DNA of 64,000 nucleotides from Climacium dendroides (taxonomy: Eukaryota; Streptophyta; Bryopsida; Hypnales; Climaciaceae). The stretch spans positions 1,426,001-1,490,000 of the forward strand of contig CATNNA010000001.1 of NCBI GenBank assembly GCA_950106755.1. Direction: 5' to 3'. A model generated the notes under the pieces. The model saw only the letters and a list, made by a program, of their open reading frames with translations. It ran no database searches and was not told the DNA's origin. Made by a program: the position numbers and the translations under genes. Position 1 is the first letter of the stretch. Each line of letters opens with the position of its first letter. Of the stretch, positions 12,277 to 25,542 are shown piece by piece.

Positions 12277-14256
12277 GGATTCATGGAAAAACTTCATTTT
12301 AAGACAACCCTATTGCTTTCCTACATTGTCTTCTTCATTTGAAATGGATTTCAAAACAAACACTCGAAAAATCATGGTGTATTGAATACAAACCAAACCA
12401 ATAAATTATATGGGTTTGACTTAGAAGCATGTCCAAAAACAAAACACACAAGTTGCAATTGTTCAAAATAATTAGGATTCATGGAAAAACTTCATTTTAA
12501 GACAACCCTATTGCTTTCCTACACTGACTTCTTCATTTGAAATGGATTTCAAAACAAACACTCGAAAAATCATGCTGTATTGAATACAAATCAAACCAAT
12601 AAATTATATCGGTTTGACGTGGAAGCATGTCCAAAAACAAAACACACAAGTTGCAATTGTTCAAAATAATAAGGATTCATGGAAAAACTTCATTTTAAGA
12701 CAACCCTATTGCTTTCCTACACTGACTTCTTCATTTGAAATGGATTTCAAAACAAACACTCGAAAAATCATGCTGTATTGAATACAAATCAAACCAATAA
12801 ATTATATCGGTTTGACGTGGAAGCATGTCCAAAAACAAAACACACAAGTTGCAATTGTTCAAAATAATAAGGATTCATGGAAAAACTTCATTTTAAGACA
12901 ACCCTATTGCTTTCCTACACTGACTTTTTCATTTGAAATGGATTTCAAAACAAACACTCGAAAAATCATGCTGTATTGAATACAAACCAAACCAATAAAT
13001 TATATGGGTTTGACTTAGAAGCATGTCCAAAAACAAAACACACAAGTTGCAATTGTTCAAAATAATTAGGATTCATGGAAAAACTTCATTTTAAGACAAC
13101 CCTATTGCTTTCCTACACTGTCTTCTTCATTTGAAATGGATTTCAAAACAAACAGTCGAAAAATCATGTTGTATTGAATACAAACCAAACCAATAAATTA
13201 TATCGGTTTGACGTGGAAGCATGTCCAAAAACAAAACACACAAGTTGCAATTGTTCAAAATAATTAGGATTCATGGAAAAACTTCATTTTAAGACAACCC
13301 TATTGCTTTCCTACACTGACTTCTTCATTTGAAATGGATTTCAAAACAAACACTCGAAAAATCATGCTGTATTGAATACAAATCAAACCAATAAATTATA
13401 TCGGTTTGACGTGGAAGCATGTCCAAAAACAAAACACACAAGTTGCAATTGTTCAAAATAATAAGGATTCATGGAAAAACTTCATTTTAAGACAACCCTA
13501 TTGCTTTCCTACACTGTCTTCTTCATTTGAAATGGATTTCAAAACAAACACTCGAAAAATCATGCTGTATTGAATACAAACCAAACCAATAAATTATATG
13601 GGTTTGACTTAGAAGCATGTCCAAAAACAAAACACACAAGTTGCAATTGTTCAAAATAATTAGGATTCATGGAAAAACTTCATTTTAAGACAACCCTATT
13701 GCTTTCCTACATTGTCTTCATCATTTGAAATGGATTTCAAAACAAACACTCGAAAAATCATGGTGTATTGAATACAAACCAAACCAATAAATTATATGGG
13801 TTTGACTTAGAAGCATGTCCAAAAACAAAACACACAAGTTGCAATTGTTCAAAATAATTAGGATTCATGGAAAAACTTCATTTTAAGACAACCCTATTGC
13901 TTTCCTACACTGTCTTCTTCATTTGAAATGGATTTCAAAACAAACACTCGAAAAATCATGTTGTATTGAATACAAACCAAACCAATAAATTATATCGGTT
14001 TGACGTGGAAGCATGTCCAAAAACAAAACACACAAGTTGCAATTGTTCAAAATAATTAGGATTCATGGAAAAACTTCATTTTAAGACAACCCTATTGCTT
14101 TCCTACACTGTCTTCTTCATTTGAAATGGATTTCAAAACAAACACTCGAAAAATCATGTTGTATTGAATACAAACCAAACCAATAAATTATATGGGTTTG
14201 ACGTGGAAGCATGTCCAAAAACAAAACACACAAGTTGCAATTGTTCAAAATAATTA
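12277..14256 (+). repeat. 10-monomer block M63-M72, partner of 1189-3168
   Basis: This is the downstream partner of M7-M16, with the same ten-step variant order including the T58A monomer (M70). It sits between left-HOR copies 2 and 3, in a stretch where the 10-mer order is scrambled. That suggests it arose by recombination among distant parts of the array. Confidence 0.7.
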
Positions 14257-14652
14257 GGATTCATGGAAAAACTTCATTTTAAGACAACCCTATTGCTTTC
14301 CTACACTGTCTTCTTCATTTGAAATGGATTTCAAAACAAACACTCGAAAAATCATGCTGTATTGAATACAAACCAAACCAATAAATTATATGGGTTTGAC
14401 TTAGAAGCATGTCCAAAAACAAAACACACAAGTTGCAATTGTTCAAAATAATTAGGATTCATGGAAAAACTTCATTTTAAGACAACCCTATTGCTTTCCT
14501 ACATTGTCTTCTTCATTTGAAATGGATTTCAAAACAAACAGTCGAAAAATCATGTTGTATTGAATACAAACCAAAACAACAAATTATATGGGTTTAACGT
14601 GGAAGCATGTCCAAAAACAAAACACACAAGTTGCAATTGTTCAAAATAATTA

Positions 14653-15840
14653 GGATTCATGGAAAAACTTCATTTTAAGACAACCCTATTGCTTTCCTAC
14701 ACTGTCTTCTTCATTTGAAATGGATTTCAAAACAAACAGTCGAAAAATCATGTTGTATTGAATACAAACCAAACCAATAAATTATATCGGTTTGACGTGG
14801 AAGCATGTCCAAAAACAAAACACACAAGTTGCAATTGTTCAAATTAATTAGGATTCATGGAAAAACTTCATTTTAAGACAACCCTATTGCTTTCCTACAC
14901 TGTCTTCTTCATTTGAAATGGATTTCAAAACAAACACTCGAAAAATCATGCTGTATTGAATACAAACCAAACCAATAAATTATATGGGTTTGACGTGGAA
15001 GCATGTCCAAAAACAAAACACACAAGTTGCAATTGTTCAAAATAATTAGGATTCATGGAAAAACTTCATTTTAAGACAACCCTATTGCTTTCCTACACTG
15101 TCTTCTTCATTTGAAATGGATTTCAAAACAAACAGTCGAAAAATCATGTTGTATTGAATACAAACCAAACCAATAAATTATATCGGTTTGACGTGGAAGC
15201 ATGTCCAAAAACAAAACACACAAGTTGCAATTGTTCAAATTAATTAGGATTCATGGAAAAACTTCATTTTAAGACAACCCTATTGCTTTCCTACACTGTC
15301 TTCTTCATTTGAAATGGATTTCAAAACAAACAGTCGAAAAATCATGTTGTATTGAATACAAACCAAACCAATAAATTATATCGGTTTGACGTGGAAGCAT
15401 GTCCAAAAACAAAACACACAAGTTGCAATTGTTCAAAATAATTAGGATTCATGGAAAAACTTCATTTTAAGACAACCCTATTGCTTTCCTACATTGTCTT
15501 CTTCATTTGAAATGGATTTCAAAACAAACACTCGAAAAATCATGGTGTATTGAATACAAACCAAACCAATAAATTATATGGGTTTGACTTAGAAGCATGT
15601 CCAAAAACAAAACACACAAGTTGCAATTGTTCAAAATAATTAGGATTCATGGAAAAACTTCATTTTAAGACAACCCTATTGCTTTCCTACACTGACTTCT
15701 TCATTTGAAATGGATTTCAAAACAAACACTCGAAAAATCATGCTGTATTGAATACAAATCAAACCAATAAATTATATCGGTTTGACGTGGAAGCATGTCC
15801 AAAAACAAAACACACAAGTTGCAATTGTTCAAAATAATAA
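14653..15840 (+). repeat. Left HOR, partial copy (M75-M80)
   Basis: Six monomers follow the first six steps of the left 10-mer HOR, starting with a T192 end and running to the T117/A197 monomer. The order is then lost at M81. M77 lacks the C118A change expected at that step. A T126C/G142A monomer (M74) precedes it, as also at M36 and M85, so that monomer often stands in front of the HOR. Confidence 0.65.
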
Positions 15841-16830
15841 GGATTCATGGAAAAACTTCATTTTAAGACAACCCTATTGCTTTCCTACACTGTCTTCTTC
15901 ATTTGAAATGGATTTCAAAACAAACAGTCGAAAAATCATGCTGTATTGAATACAAACCAAACCAATAAATTATATGGGTTTGACTTAGAAGCATGTCCAA
16001 AAACAAAACACACAAGTTGCAATTGTTCAAAATAATTAGGATTCATGGAAAAACTTCATTTTAAGACAACCCTATTGCTTTCCTACATTGTCTTCTTCAT
16101 TTGAAATGGATTTCAAAACAAACACTCGAAAAATCATGCTGTATTGAATACAAACCAAACCAATAAATTATATGGGTTTGACTTAGAAGCATGTCCAAAA
16201 ACAAAACACACAAGTTGCAATTGTTCAAAATAATTAGGATTCATGGAAAAACTTCATTTTAAGACAACCCTATTGCTTTCCTACATTGTCTTCTTCATTT
16301 GAAATGGATTTCAAAACAAACAGTCGAAAAATCATGTTGTATTGAATACAAACCAAACCAATAAATTATATCGGTTTGACGTGGAAGCATGTCCAAAAAC
16401 AAAACACACAAGTTGCAATTGTTCAAAATAATAAGGATTCATGGAAAAACTTCATTTTAAGACAACCCTATTGCTTTCCTACATTGTCTTCTTCATTTGA
16501 AATGGATTTCAAAACAAACACTCGAAAAATCATGCTGTATTGAATACAAACCAAACCAATAAATTATATGGGTTTGACTTAGAAGCATGTCCAAAAACAA
16601 AACACACAAGTTGCAATTGTTCAAAATAATTAGGATTCATGGAAAAACTTCATTTTAAGACAACCCTATTGCTTTCCTACATTGTCTTCTTCATTTGAAA
16701 TGGATTTCAAAACAAACAGTCGAAAAATCATGTTGTATTGAATACAAACCAAACCAACAAATTATATGGGTTTAACGTGGAAGCATGTCCAAAAACAAAA
16801 CACACAAGTTGCAATTGTTCAAAATAATTA

Positions 16831-18810
16831 GGATTCATGGAAAAACTTCATTTTAAGACAACCCTATTGCTTTCCTACACTGTCTTCTTCATTTGAAATG
16901 GATTTCAAAACAAACAGTCGAAAAATCATGTTGTATTAAATACAAACCAAACCAATAAATTATATCGGTTTGACGTGGAAGCATGTCCAAAAACAAAACA
17001 CACAAGTTGCAATTGTTCAAATTAATTAGGATTCATGGAAAAACTTCATTTTAAGACAACCCTATTGCTTTCCTACACTGTCTTCTTCATTTGAAATGGA
17101 TTTCAAAACAAACACTCGAAAAATCATGCTGTATTGAATACAAACCAAACCAATAAATTATATGGGTTTGACGTGGAAGCATGTCCAAAAACAAAACACA
17201 CAAGTTGCAATTGTTCAAAATAATTAGGATTCATGGAAAAACTTCATTTTAAGACAACCCTATTGCTTTCCTACACTGTCTTCTTCATTTGAAATGGATT
17301 TCAAAACAAACAGTCGAAAAATCATGTTGTATTGAATACAAACAAAACCAATAAATTATATCGGTTTGACGTGGAAGCATGTCCAAAAACAAAACACACA
17401 AGTTGCAATTGTTCAAATTAATTAGGATTCATGGAAAAACTTCATTTTAAGACAACCCTATTGCTTTCCTACACTGTCTTCTTCATTTGAAATGGATTTC
17501 AAAACAAACAGTCGAAAAATCATGTTGTATTGAATACAAACCAAACCAATAAATTATATCGGTTTGACGTGGAAGCATGTCCAAAAACAAAACACACAAG
17601 TTGCAATTGTTCAAAATAATTAGGATTCATGGAAAAACTTCATTTTAAGACAACCCTATTGCTTTCCTACATTGTCTTCTTCATTTGAAATGGATTTCAA
17701 AACAAACACTCGAAAAATCATGGTGTATTGAATACAAACCAAACCAATAAATTATATGGGTTTGACTTAGAAGCATGTCCAAAAACAAAACACACAAGTT
17801 GCAATTGTTCAAAATAATTAGGATTCATGGAAAAACTTCATTTTAAGACAACCCTATTGCTTTCCTACACTGACTTCTTCATTTGAAATGGATTTCAAAA
17901 CAAACACTCGAAAAATCATGCTGTATTGAATACAAATCAAACCAATAAATTATATCGGTTTGACGTGGAAGCATGTCCAAAAACAAAACACACAAGTTGC
18001 AATTGTTCAAAATAATAAGGATTCATGGAAAAACTTCATTTTAAGACAACCCTATTGCTTTCCTACACTGACTTTTTCATTTGAAATGGATTTCAAAACA
18101 AACACTCGAAAAATCATGCTGTATTGAATACAAACCAAACCAATAAATTATATGGGTTTGACTTAGAAGCATGTCCAAAAACAAAACACACAAGTTGCAA
18201 TTGTTCAAAATAATTAGGATTCATGGAAAAACTTCATTTTAAGACAACCCTATTGCTTTCCTACACTGTCTTCTTCATTTGAAATGGATTTCAAAACAAA
18301 CAGTCGAAAAATCATGTTGTATTGAATACAAACCAAACCAATAAATTATATCGGTTTGACGTGGAAGCATGTCCAAAAACAAAACACACAAGTTGCAATT
18401 GTTCAAAATAATTAGGATTCATGGAAAAACTTCATTTTAAGACAACCCTATTGCTTTCCTACACTGACTTCTTCATTTGAAATGGATTTCAAAACAAACA
18501 CTCGAAAAATCATGCTGTATTGAATACAAACCAAACCAATAAATTATATCGGTTTGACGTGGAAGCATGTCCAAAAACAAAACACACAAGTTGCAATTGT
18601 TCAAAATAATAAGGATTCATGGAAAAACTTCATTTTAAGACAACCCTATTGCTTTCCTACACTGTCTTCTTCATTTGAAATGGATTTCAAAACAAACACT
18701 CGAAAAATCATGCTGTATTGAATACAAACCAAACCAATAAATTATATGGGTTTGACTTAGAAGCATGTCCAAAAACAAAACACACAAGTTGCAATTGTTC
18801 AAAATAATAA
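16831..18810 (+). repeat. Left HOR, 10-mer copy 3 (M86-M95)
   Basis: The ten-step variant order matches copies 1 and 2. Private changes are ATTAAATAC in M86 and loss of T117 in M94, which reads CAAACC. It is directly followed by copy 4. Confidence 0.85.
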
Positions 18811-20790
18811 GGATTCATGGAAAAACTTCATTTTAAGACAACCCTATTGCTTTCCTACACTGTCTTCTTCATTTGAAATGGATTTCAAAACAAACAGTCG
18901 AAAAATGATGTTGTATTGAATACAAACCAAACCAATAAATTATATCGGTTTGACGTGGAAGCATGTCCAAAAACAAAACACACAAGTTGCAATTGTTCAA
19001 ATTAATTAGGATTCATGGAAAAACTTCATTTTAAGACAACCCTATTGCTTTCCTACACTGTCTTCTTCATTTGAAATGGATTTCAAAACAAACACTCGAA
19101 AAATCATGCTGTATTGAATACAAACCAAACCAATAAATTATATGGGTTTGACGTGGAAGCATGTCCAAAAACAAAACACACAAGTTGCAATTGTTCAAAA
19201 TAATTAGGATTCATGGAAAAACTTCATTTTAAGACAACCCTATTGCTTTCCTACACTGTCTTCTTCATTTGAAATGGATTTCAAAACAAACAGTCGAAAA
19301 ATCATGTTGTATTGAATACAAACAAAACCAATAAATTATATCGGTTTGACGTGGAAGCATGTCCAAAAACAAAACACACAAGTTGCAATTGTTCAAATTA
19401 ATTAGGATTCATGGAAAAACTTCATTTTAAGACAACCCTATTGCTTTCCTACACTGTCTTCTTCATTTGAAATGGATTTCAAAACAAACAGTCGAAAAAT
19501 CATGTTGTATTGAATACAAACCAAACCAATAAATTATATCGGTTTGACGTGGAAGCATGTCCAAAAACAAAACACACAAGTTGCAATTGTTCAAAATAAT
19601 TAGGATTCATGGAAAAACTTCATTTTAAGACAACCCTATTGCTTTCCTACATTGTCTTCTTCATTTGAAATGGATTTCAAAACAAACACTCGAAAAATCA
19701 TGGTGTATTGAATACAAACCAAACCAATAAATTATATGGGTTTGACTTAGAAGCATGTCCAAAAACAAAACACACAAGTTGCAATTGTTCAAAATAATTA
19801 GGATTCATGGAAAAACTTCATTTTAAGACAACCCTATTGCTTTCCTACACTGACTTCTTCATTTGAAATGGATTTCAAAACAAACACTCGAAAAATCATG
19901 CTGTATTGAATACAAATCAAACCAATAAATTATATCGGTTTGACGTGGAAGCATGTCCAAAAACAAAACACACAAGTTGCAATTGTTCAGAATAATAAGG
20001 ATTCATGGAAAAACTTCATTTTAAGACAACCCTATTGCTTTCCTACACTGACTTTTTCATTTGAAATGGATTTCAAAACAAACACTCGAAAAATCATGCT
20101 GTATTGAATACAAACCAAACCAATAAATTATATGGGTTTGACTTAGAAGCATGTCCAAAAACAAAACACACAAGTTGCAATTGTTCAAAATAATTAGGAT
20201 TCATGGAAAAACTTCATTTTAAGACAACCCTATTGCTTTCCTACACTGTCTTCTTCATTTGAAATGGATTTCAAAACAAACAGTCGAAAAATCATGTTGT
20301 ATTGAATACAAACCAAACCAATAAATTATATCGGTTTGACGTGGAAGCATGTCCAAAAACAAAACACACAAGTTGCAATTGTTCAAAATAATTAGGATTC
20401 ATGGAAAAACTTCATTTTAAGACAACCCTATTGCTTTCCTACACTGACTTCTTCATTTGAAATGGATTTCAAAACAAACACTCGAAAAATCATGCTGTAT
20501 TGAATACAAATCAAACCAATAAATTATATCGGTTTGACGTGGAAGCATGTCCAAAAACAAAACACACAAGTTGCAATTGTTCAAAATAATAAGGATTCAT
20601 GGAAAAACTTCATTTTAAGACAACCCTATTGCTTTCCTACACTGTCTTCTTCATTTGAAATGGATTTCAAAACAAACACTCGAAAAATCATGCTGTATTG
20701 AATACAAACCAAACCAATAAATTATATGGGTTTGACTTAGAAGCATGTCCAAAAACAAAACACACAAGTTGCAATTGTTCAAAATAATAA
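18811..20790 (+). repeat. Left HOR, 10-mer copy 4 (M96-M105)
   Basis: The ten-step order is intact. A private AAATGATG occurs in M96, and CAGAATAATAA in M101 is shared with copy 2. Four extra monomers, M106-M109 (20,791-21,582), follow and repeat the order of M102-M105, making a local 14-mer before copy 5. Confidence 0.85.
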
Positions 20791-21582
20791 GGATTCATGG
20801 AAAAACTTCATTTTAAGACAACCCTATTGCTTTCCTACACTGACTTTTTCATTTGAAATGGATTTCAAAACAAACACTCGAAAAATCATGCTGTATTGAA
20901 TACAAACCAAACCAATAAATTATATGGGTTTGACTTAGAAGCATGTCCAAAAACAAAACACACAAGTTGCAATTGTTCAAAATAATTAGGATTCATGGAA
21001 AAACTTCATTTTAAGACAACCCTATTGCTTTCCTACACTGTCTTCTTCATTTGAAATGGATTTCAAAACAAACAGTCGAAAAATCATGTTGTATTGAATA
21101 CAAACCAAACCAATAAATTATATCGGTTTGACGTGGAAGCATGTCCAAAAACAAAACACACAAGTTGCAATTGTTCAAAATAATTAGGATTCATGGAAAA
21201 ACTTCATTTTAAGACAACCCTATTGCTTTCCTACACTGACTTCTTCATTTGAAATGGATTTCAAAACAAACACTCGAAAAATCATGCTGTATTGAATACA
21301 AATCAAACCAATAAATTATATCGGTTTGACGTGGAAGCATGTCCAAAAACAAAACACACAAGTTGCAATTGTTCAAAATAATAAGGATTCATGGAAAAAC
21401 TTCATTTTAAGACAACCCTATTGCTTTCCTACACTGTCTTCTTCATTTGAAATGGATTTCAAAACAAACACTCGAAAAATCATGCTGTATTGAATACAAA
21501 CCAAACCAATAAATTATATGGGTTTGACTTAGAAGCATGTCCAAAAACAAAACACACAAGTTGCAATTGTTCAAAATAATAA
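20791..21582 (+). repeat. Four-monomer re-duplication M106-M109
   Basis: M106-M109 repeat the variant order of M102-M105: TGACTTTTTC/TTAG, then G87/T101, then TGAC/T117/A197, then C101/TTAG/A197. This 792-bp insertion separates HOR copies 4 and 5. It is best explained by out-of-register exchange inside the HOR. Confidence 0.7.
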
Positions 21583-23562
21583 GGATTCATGGAAAAACTT
21601 CATTTTAAGACAACCCTATTGCTTTCCTACACTGTCTTCTTCATTTGAAATGGATTTCAAAACAAACAGTCGAAAAATCATGTTGTATTGAATACAAACC
21701 AAACCAATAAATTATATCGGTTTGACGTGGAAGCATGTCCAAAAACATAACACACAAGTTGCAATTGTTCAAATTAATTAGGATTCATGGAAAAACTTCA
21801 TTTTAAGACAACCCTATTGCTTTCCTACACTGTCTTCTTCATTTGAAATGGATTTCAAAACAAACACTCGAAAAATCATGCTGTATTGAATACAAACCAA
21901 ACCAATAAATTATATGGGTTTGACGTGGAAGCATGTCCAAAAACAAAACACACAAGTTGCAATTGTTCAAAATAATTAGGATTCATGGAAAAACTTCATT
22001 TTAAGACAACCCTATTGCTTTCCTACACTGTCTTCTTCATTTGAAATGGATTTCAAAACAAACAGTCGAAAAATCATGTTGTATTGAATACAAACAAAAC
22101 CAATAAATTATATCGGTTTGACGTGGAAGCATGTCCAAAAACAAAACACACAAGTTGCAATTGTTCAAATTAATTAGGATTCATGGAAAAACTTCATTTT
22201 AAGACAACCCTATTGCTTTCCTACACTGTCTTCTTCATTTGAAATGGATTTCAAAACAAACAGTCGAAAAATCATGTTGTATTGAATACAAACCAAACCA
22301 ATAAATTATATCGGTTTGACGTGGAAGCATGTCCAAAAACAAAACACACAAGTTGCAATTGTTCAAAATAATTAGGATTCATGGAAAAACTTCATTTTAA
22401 GACAACCCTATTGCTTTCCTACATTGTCTTCTTCATTTGAAATGGATTTCAAAACAAACACTCGAAAAATCATGGTGTATTGAATACAAACCAAACCAAT
22501 AAATTATATGGGTTTGACTTAGAAGCATGTCCAAAAACAAAACACACAAGTTGCAATTGTTCAAAATAATTAGGATTCATGGAAAAACTTCATTTTAAGA
22601 CAACCCTATTGCTTTCCTACACTGACTTCTTCATTTGAAATGGATTTCAAAACAAACACTCGAAAAATCATGCTGTATTGAATACAAATCAAACCAATAA
22701 ATTATATCGGTTTGACGTGGAAGCATGTCCAAAAACAAAACACACAAGTTGCAATTGTTCAAAATAATAAGGATTCATGGAAAAACTTCATTTTAAGACA
22801 ACCCTATTGCTTTCCTACACTGACTTTTTCATTTGAAATGGATTTCAAAACAAACACTCGAAAAATCATGCTGTATTGAATACAAACCAAACCAATAAAT
22901 TATATGGGTTTGACTTAGAAGCATGTCCAAAAACAAAACACACAAGTTGCAATTGTTCAAAATAATTAGGATTCATGGAAAAACTTCATTTTAAGACAAC
23001 CCTATTGCTTTCCTACACTGTCTTCTTCATTTGAAATGGATTTCAAAACAAACAGTCGAAAAATCATGTTGTATTGAATACAAACCAAACCAATAAATTA
23101 TATCGGTTTGACGTGGAAGCATGTCCAAAAACAAAACACACAAGTTGCAATTGTTCAAAATAATTAGGATTCATGGAAAAACTTCATTTTAAGACAACCC
23201 TATTGCTTTCCTACACTGACTTCTTCATTTGAAATGGATTTCAAAACAAACACTCGAAAAATCATGCTGTATTGAATACAAATCAAACCAATAAATTATA
23301 TCGGTTTGACGTGGAAGCATGTCCAAAAACAAAACACACAAGTTGCAATTGTTCAAAATAATAAGGATTCATGGAAAAACTTCATTTTAAGACAACCCTA
23401 TTGCTTTCCTACACTGTCTTCTTCATTTGAAATGGATTTCAAAACAAACACTCGAAAAATCATGCTGTATTGAATACAAACCAAACCAATAAATTATATG
23501 GGTTTGACTTAGAAGCATGTCCAAAAACAAAACACACAAGTTGCAATTGTTCAAAATAATAA
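21583..23562 (+). repeat. Left HOR, 10-mer copy 5 (M110-M119)
   Basis: This is the last full copy of the left HOR. Its private change is AAAACATAAC in M110. After it come M120-M121, and then the array switches at about 23,959 to the 21-mer domain with different marks (GATGTGG, CATATCC, GTCTAA). Confidence 0.85.
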
Positions 23563-23958
23563 GGATTCATGGAAAAACTTCATTTTAAGACAACCCTATT
23601 GCTTTCCTACACTGTCTTCTTCATTTGAAATGGATTTCAAAACAAACAGTCGAAAAATCATGTTGTATTGAATACAAACCAAACCAATAAATTATATCGG
23701 TTTGACGTGGAAGCATGTCCAAAAACAAAACACACAAGTTGCAATTGTTCAAAATAATTAGGATTCATGGAAAAACTTCATTTTAAGACAACCCTATTGC
23801 TTTCCTACACTGACTTCTTCATTTGAAATGGATTTCAAAACAAACACTCGAAAAATCATGCTGTATTGAATACAAATCAAACCCATAAATTATATCGGTT
23901 TGACGTGGAAGCATGTCCAAAAACAAAACACACAAGTTGCAATTGTTCAAAATAATAA

Positions 23959-25542
23959 GGATTCATGGAAAAACTTCATTTTAAGACAACCCTATTGCTT
24001 TCCTACACTGTCTTCTTCATTTGAAATGGATTTCAAAACAAACACTCAGAAAATCATGCTGTATTGAATACAAACCAAACCAATAAATTATATCGGTTTG
24101 ATGTGGAAGCATGTCCAAAAACAAAACACACAAGTTGCAATTGTTCAAAATAATTAGGATTCATGGAAAAACTTCATTTTAAGACAACCCTATTGCTTTC
24201 CTACACTGTCTTCTTCATTTGAAATGGATTTCAAAACAAACAGTCGAAAAATCATGTTGTATTGAATACAAACCAAACCAATAAATTATATCGGTTTGAC
24301 GTGGAAGCATATCCAAAAACAAAACACACAAGTTGCAATTGTTCAAAATAATTAGGATTCATGGAAAAACTTCATTTTAAGACAACCCTATTGCTTTCCT
24401 ACACTGTCTTCTTCATTTGAAATGGATTTCAAAACAAACACTCGAAAAATCATGCTGTATTGAATACAAACCAAACCAATAAATTATATGGGTTTGACTT
24501 AGAAGCATGTCCAAAAACAAAACACACAAGTTGCAATTGTTCAAAATAATTAGGATTCATGGAAAAACTTCATTTTAAGACAACCCTATTGCTTTCCTAC
24601 ACTGTCTTCTTCATTTGAAATGGATTTCAAAACAAACAGTCGAAAAATCATGTTGTATTGAATACAAACCAAACCAATAAATTATATCGGTTTGACGTGG
24701 AAGCATGTCTAAAAACAAAACACACAAGTTGCAATTGTTCAAAATAATTAGGATTCATGGAAAAACTTCATTTTAAGACAACCCTATTGCTTTCCTACAC
24801 TGTCTTCTTCATTTGAAATGGATTTCAAAACAAACACTCGAAAAATCATGCTGTATTGAATACAAACCAAACCAATAAATTATATGGGTTTGACTTAGAA
24901 GCATGTCCAAAAACAAAACACACAAGTTGCAATTGTTCAAAATAATTAGGATTCATGGAAAAACTTCATTTTAAGACAACCCTATTGCTTTCCTACACTG
25001 TCTTCTTCATTTGAAATGGATTTCAAAACAAACAGTCGAAAAATCATGTTGTATTGAATACAAACCAAACCAATAAATTATATCGGTTTGACGTGGAAGC
25101 ATGTCTAAAAACAAAACACACAAGTTGCAATTGTTCAAAATAATTAGGATTCATGGAAAAACTTCATTTTAAGACAACCCTATTGCTTTCCTACACTGTC
25201 TTCTTCATTTGAAATGGATTTCAAAACAAACACTCGAAAAATCATGCTGTATTGAATACAAACCAAACCAATAAATTATATGGGTTTGACTTAGAAGCAT
25301 GTCCAAAAACAAAACACACAAGTTGCAATTGTTCAAAATAATAAGGATTCATGGAAAAACTTCATTTTAAGACAACCCTATTGCTTTCCTACACTGTCTT
25401 CTTCATTTGAAATGGATTTCAAAACAAACAGTCGAAAAATCATGTTGTATTGAATACAAACCAAACCAATAAATTATATCGGTTTGACGTGGAAGCATGT
25501 CCAAAAACAAAACACACAAGTTGCAATTGTTCAAAATAATTA
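23959..25542 (+). repeat. Partial upstream copy of the 21-mer unit (M122-M129)
   Basis: Eight monomers follow the same order as M131-M138: GATGTGG, CATATCC, TTAG, GTCTAA, TTAG, GTCTAA, TTAG with A197, then a plain G87/T101 monomer. M122 differs from M131 in having C87 and a private CTCAGAAAATC. This is a truncated third copy of the unit that is complete in the next two stretches. Confidence 0.7.

Larger units (their letters stand above)
16633..21186 (+). repeat. 23-monomer block M85-M107, partner of 6931-11484
   Basis: This is the downstream partner of M36-M58, at offset 9,702 bp. It spans left-HOR copies 3 and 4 plus the T126C/G142A monomer in front and two monomers behind. The shared CAGAATAATAA in M52 and M101 ties copy 4 to copy 2 specifically. 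Copies 1 and 3 lack it. Confidence 0.75.

Noticed and set aside
23760..23960. Array junction with different DNA at the HOR switch
   Set aside because: Phase and monomer identity continue unbroken across the switch; only variant composition changes.
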